Shown here one piece after another: positions 13,746 to 14,523 of a stretch of DNA of 14,523 nt (positions are counted from its first letter, which is position 1; every line of letters starts with the position of its first letter). Where the stretch lies: contig JAZUIB010000043.1 of NCBI GenBank assembly GCA_045642025.1, positions 1 through 14,523 of the forward strand, in the 5' to 3' direction. The notes under the pieces were generated by a model. It made no database searches, was not told the DNA's origin, and worked only from the letters and a program-made list of their open reading frames with translations. The position numbers were made by a program, and so were the translations under genes. The DNA is from Equadaptatus sp045642025. GTDB lineage: Bacteria > Synergistota > Synergistia > Synergistales > Synergistaceae.

Positions 13746-14523
13746 ATGAAAATTTATGAAGAACTGCAGGCACGCGGTCTGGTTGCGCAGGTTACCGACG
13801 AAAATGAAATCAGGGAACTGGTTAACAGCGGTGGGGCAAAGTTTTACATAGGCTTTGACCCTACGGCAGATTCTCTGCATGTTGGTCATTTTATGGCTCT
13901 CTGTCTTATGAAAAGGCTTCAGATGGCAGGCAATAAGCCCGTTGTTTTGCTCGGCGGAGGCACAGGCTATATAGGAGATCCCAGCGGTAGAACAGACATG
14001 CGCAGTATGCTCAGCCCTGAAACTATCGAACATAACTGCAAATGTTTCTTGAAACAGATCAGTCGTTTTATAGATTTCAGTGATAATAAGGCAATTGCTG
14101 TTAACAACGCTGACTGGCTACTTAAACTCAACTATGTTGAACTGCTTAGAGAAGTGGGTGCCTGTTTTTCTGTCAACAATATGCTTCGCGCAGAATGTTA
14201 CAAACAGCGTATGGAGAAAGGTTTAAGTTTCCTTGAATTCAACTACATGATAATGCAGAGTTATGACTTTATGTATCTACACAACAATTATGGCTGCAAT
14301 ATGCAGTTTGGTGGAGATGACCAGTGGAGTAATATGCTTGCGGGAACGGAACTCATTCGACGCAAAACTGGTGATGATGCCTATGCGATGACAATTACGT
14401 TGCTTTTGAACAGCGAAGGCAAAAAAATGGGCAAGACAGCTAGAGGCGCCGTCTGGCTTGACCCTGAAAAAACTTCACCATACGAGTTCTATCAATATTG
14501 GAGAAATGTTGATGACGCTGATG
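13746..14523 (+). CDS. tyrS: Tyrosyl-tRNA synthetase, 3' end outside the window
   Basis: The first 259 residues of a class Ic aminoacyl-tRNA synthetase that charges tRNA-Tyr using ATP. Seen: FYIGFDPTADSLHVGHF with the HIGH-type signature HVGH (45-48), GGGTGYIGDPSGRT, NNADWL, NYMIMQSYD for tyrosine binding, and FGGDDQWSNM. The KMSKS-type loop is KMGKT (227-231). The KMGKT loop and the DDQWSN form are normal for the clostridial-type TyrS subgroup, not defects. The C-terminal anticodon and S4-like parts lie beyond position 14523. GGGAGGGG lies 6 nt before the ATG, an excellent ribosome site. The gene is transcribed divergently from the polyamine operon. Confidence 0.95.
   Translation, partial: MKIYEELQARGLVAQVTDENEIRELVNSGGAKFYIGFDPTADSLHVGHFMALCLMKRLQMAGNKPVVLLGGGTGYIGDPSGRTDMRSMLSPETIEHNCKCFLKQISRFIDFSDNKAIAVNNADWLLKLNYVELLREVGACFSVNNMLRAECYKQRMEKGLSFLEFNYMIMQSYDFMYLHNNYGCNMQFGGDDQWSNMLAGTELIRRKTGDDAYAMTITLLLNSEGKKMGKTARGAVWLDPEKTSPYEFYQYWRNVDDAD

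Noticed and set aside
14448..14462. Degenerate KMSKS loop in TyrS as evidence of an altered synthetase
   Set aside because: KMGKT, together with DDQWSN, is normal in the clostridial-type TyrS subgroup. The relevant loop lies at about 14424-14438 and nothing nearby is abnormal.

Overview
The window (about 45% G+C by eye) looks like chromosomal core sequence from an anaerobic bacterium. An [FeFe]-hydrogenase maturase (HydE), a clostridial-type tyrosyl-tRNA synthetase (KMGKT loop, DDQWSN motif) and a carboxyspermidine-type polyamine operon point to Clostridia or Synergistota. I cannot decide between these without a search. No insertion sequence, prophage, CRISPR array or toxin gene is visible.

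Left block (1-2555). A 268-base non-coding stretch holds hairpins, a 17-bp palindrome and phased A-tracts. It is followed by a leftward unit tRNA-Leu(UAG) - hydE - secreted protein of unknown function, which ends at a strong intrinsic terminator. The hydE Shine-Dalgarno directly abuts the tRNA CCA end, and hydE and the unknown gene overlap by ATGA.

Middle block (2668-7465). A rightward operon starts at a TATAAT promoter: acpS (phosphopantetheinyl transferase), nnrD (NAD(P)H-hydrate repair), tsaE and tsaB (t6A tRNA modification), an RlmD-type 23S rRNA methyltransferase, a GNAT acetyltransferase and an AT-rich CDP-alcohol phosphatidyltransferase. Genes overlap or nearly touch. It ends at a bidirectional terminator shared with the convergent polyamine operon.

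Right block (7467-13544). A leftward five-gene polyamine operon, in transcription order: speA (arginine to agmatine), speE (spermidine synthase), speB (agmatine to putrescine), carboxy(nor)spermidine dehydrogenase and nspC. With aspartate semialdehyde this gives arginine -> agmatine -> putrescine -> carboxyspermidine -> spermidine. SpeE adds a second potential aminopropylation route, but no AdoMet decarboxylase is present here.

The most interesting feature is the roughly 360-nt leader of the polyamine operon. A near-consensus promoter is followed by a compact three-way junction, further hairpins, and an intrinsic terminator just before the speA ribosome binding site. One terminator arm can instead pair with an upstream leader segment (11 bp). 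This is the layout of a transcription attenuator or riboswitch, and I recognise no known class. The divergent gene is tyrS, cut by the window edge. It has its own promoter and a terminator-like hairpin before its Shine-Dalgarno, with no T-box motif. A 26-bp inverted repeat lies between the two promoters.
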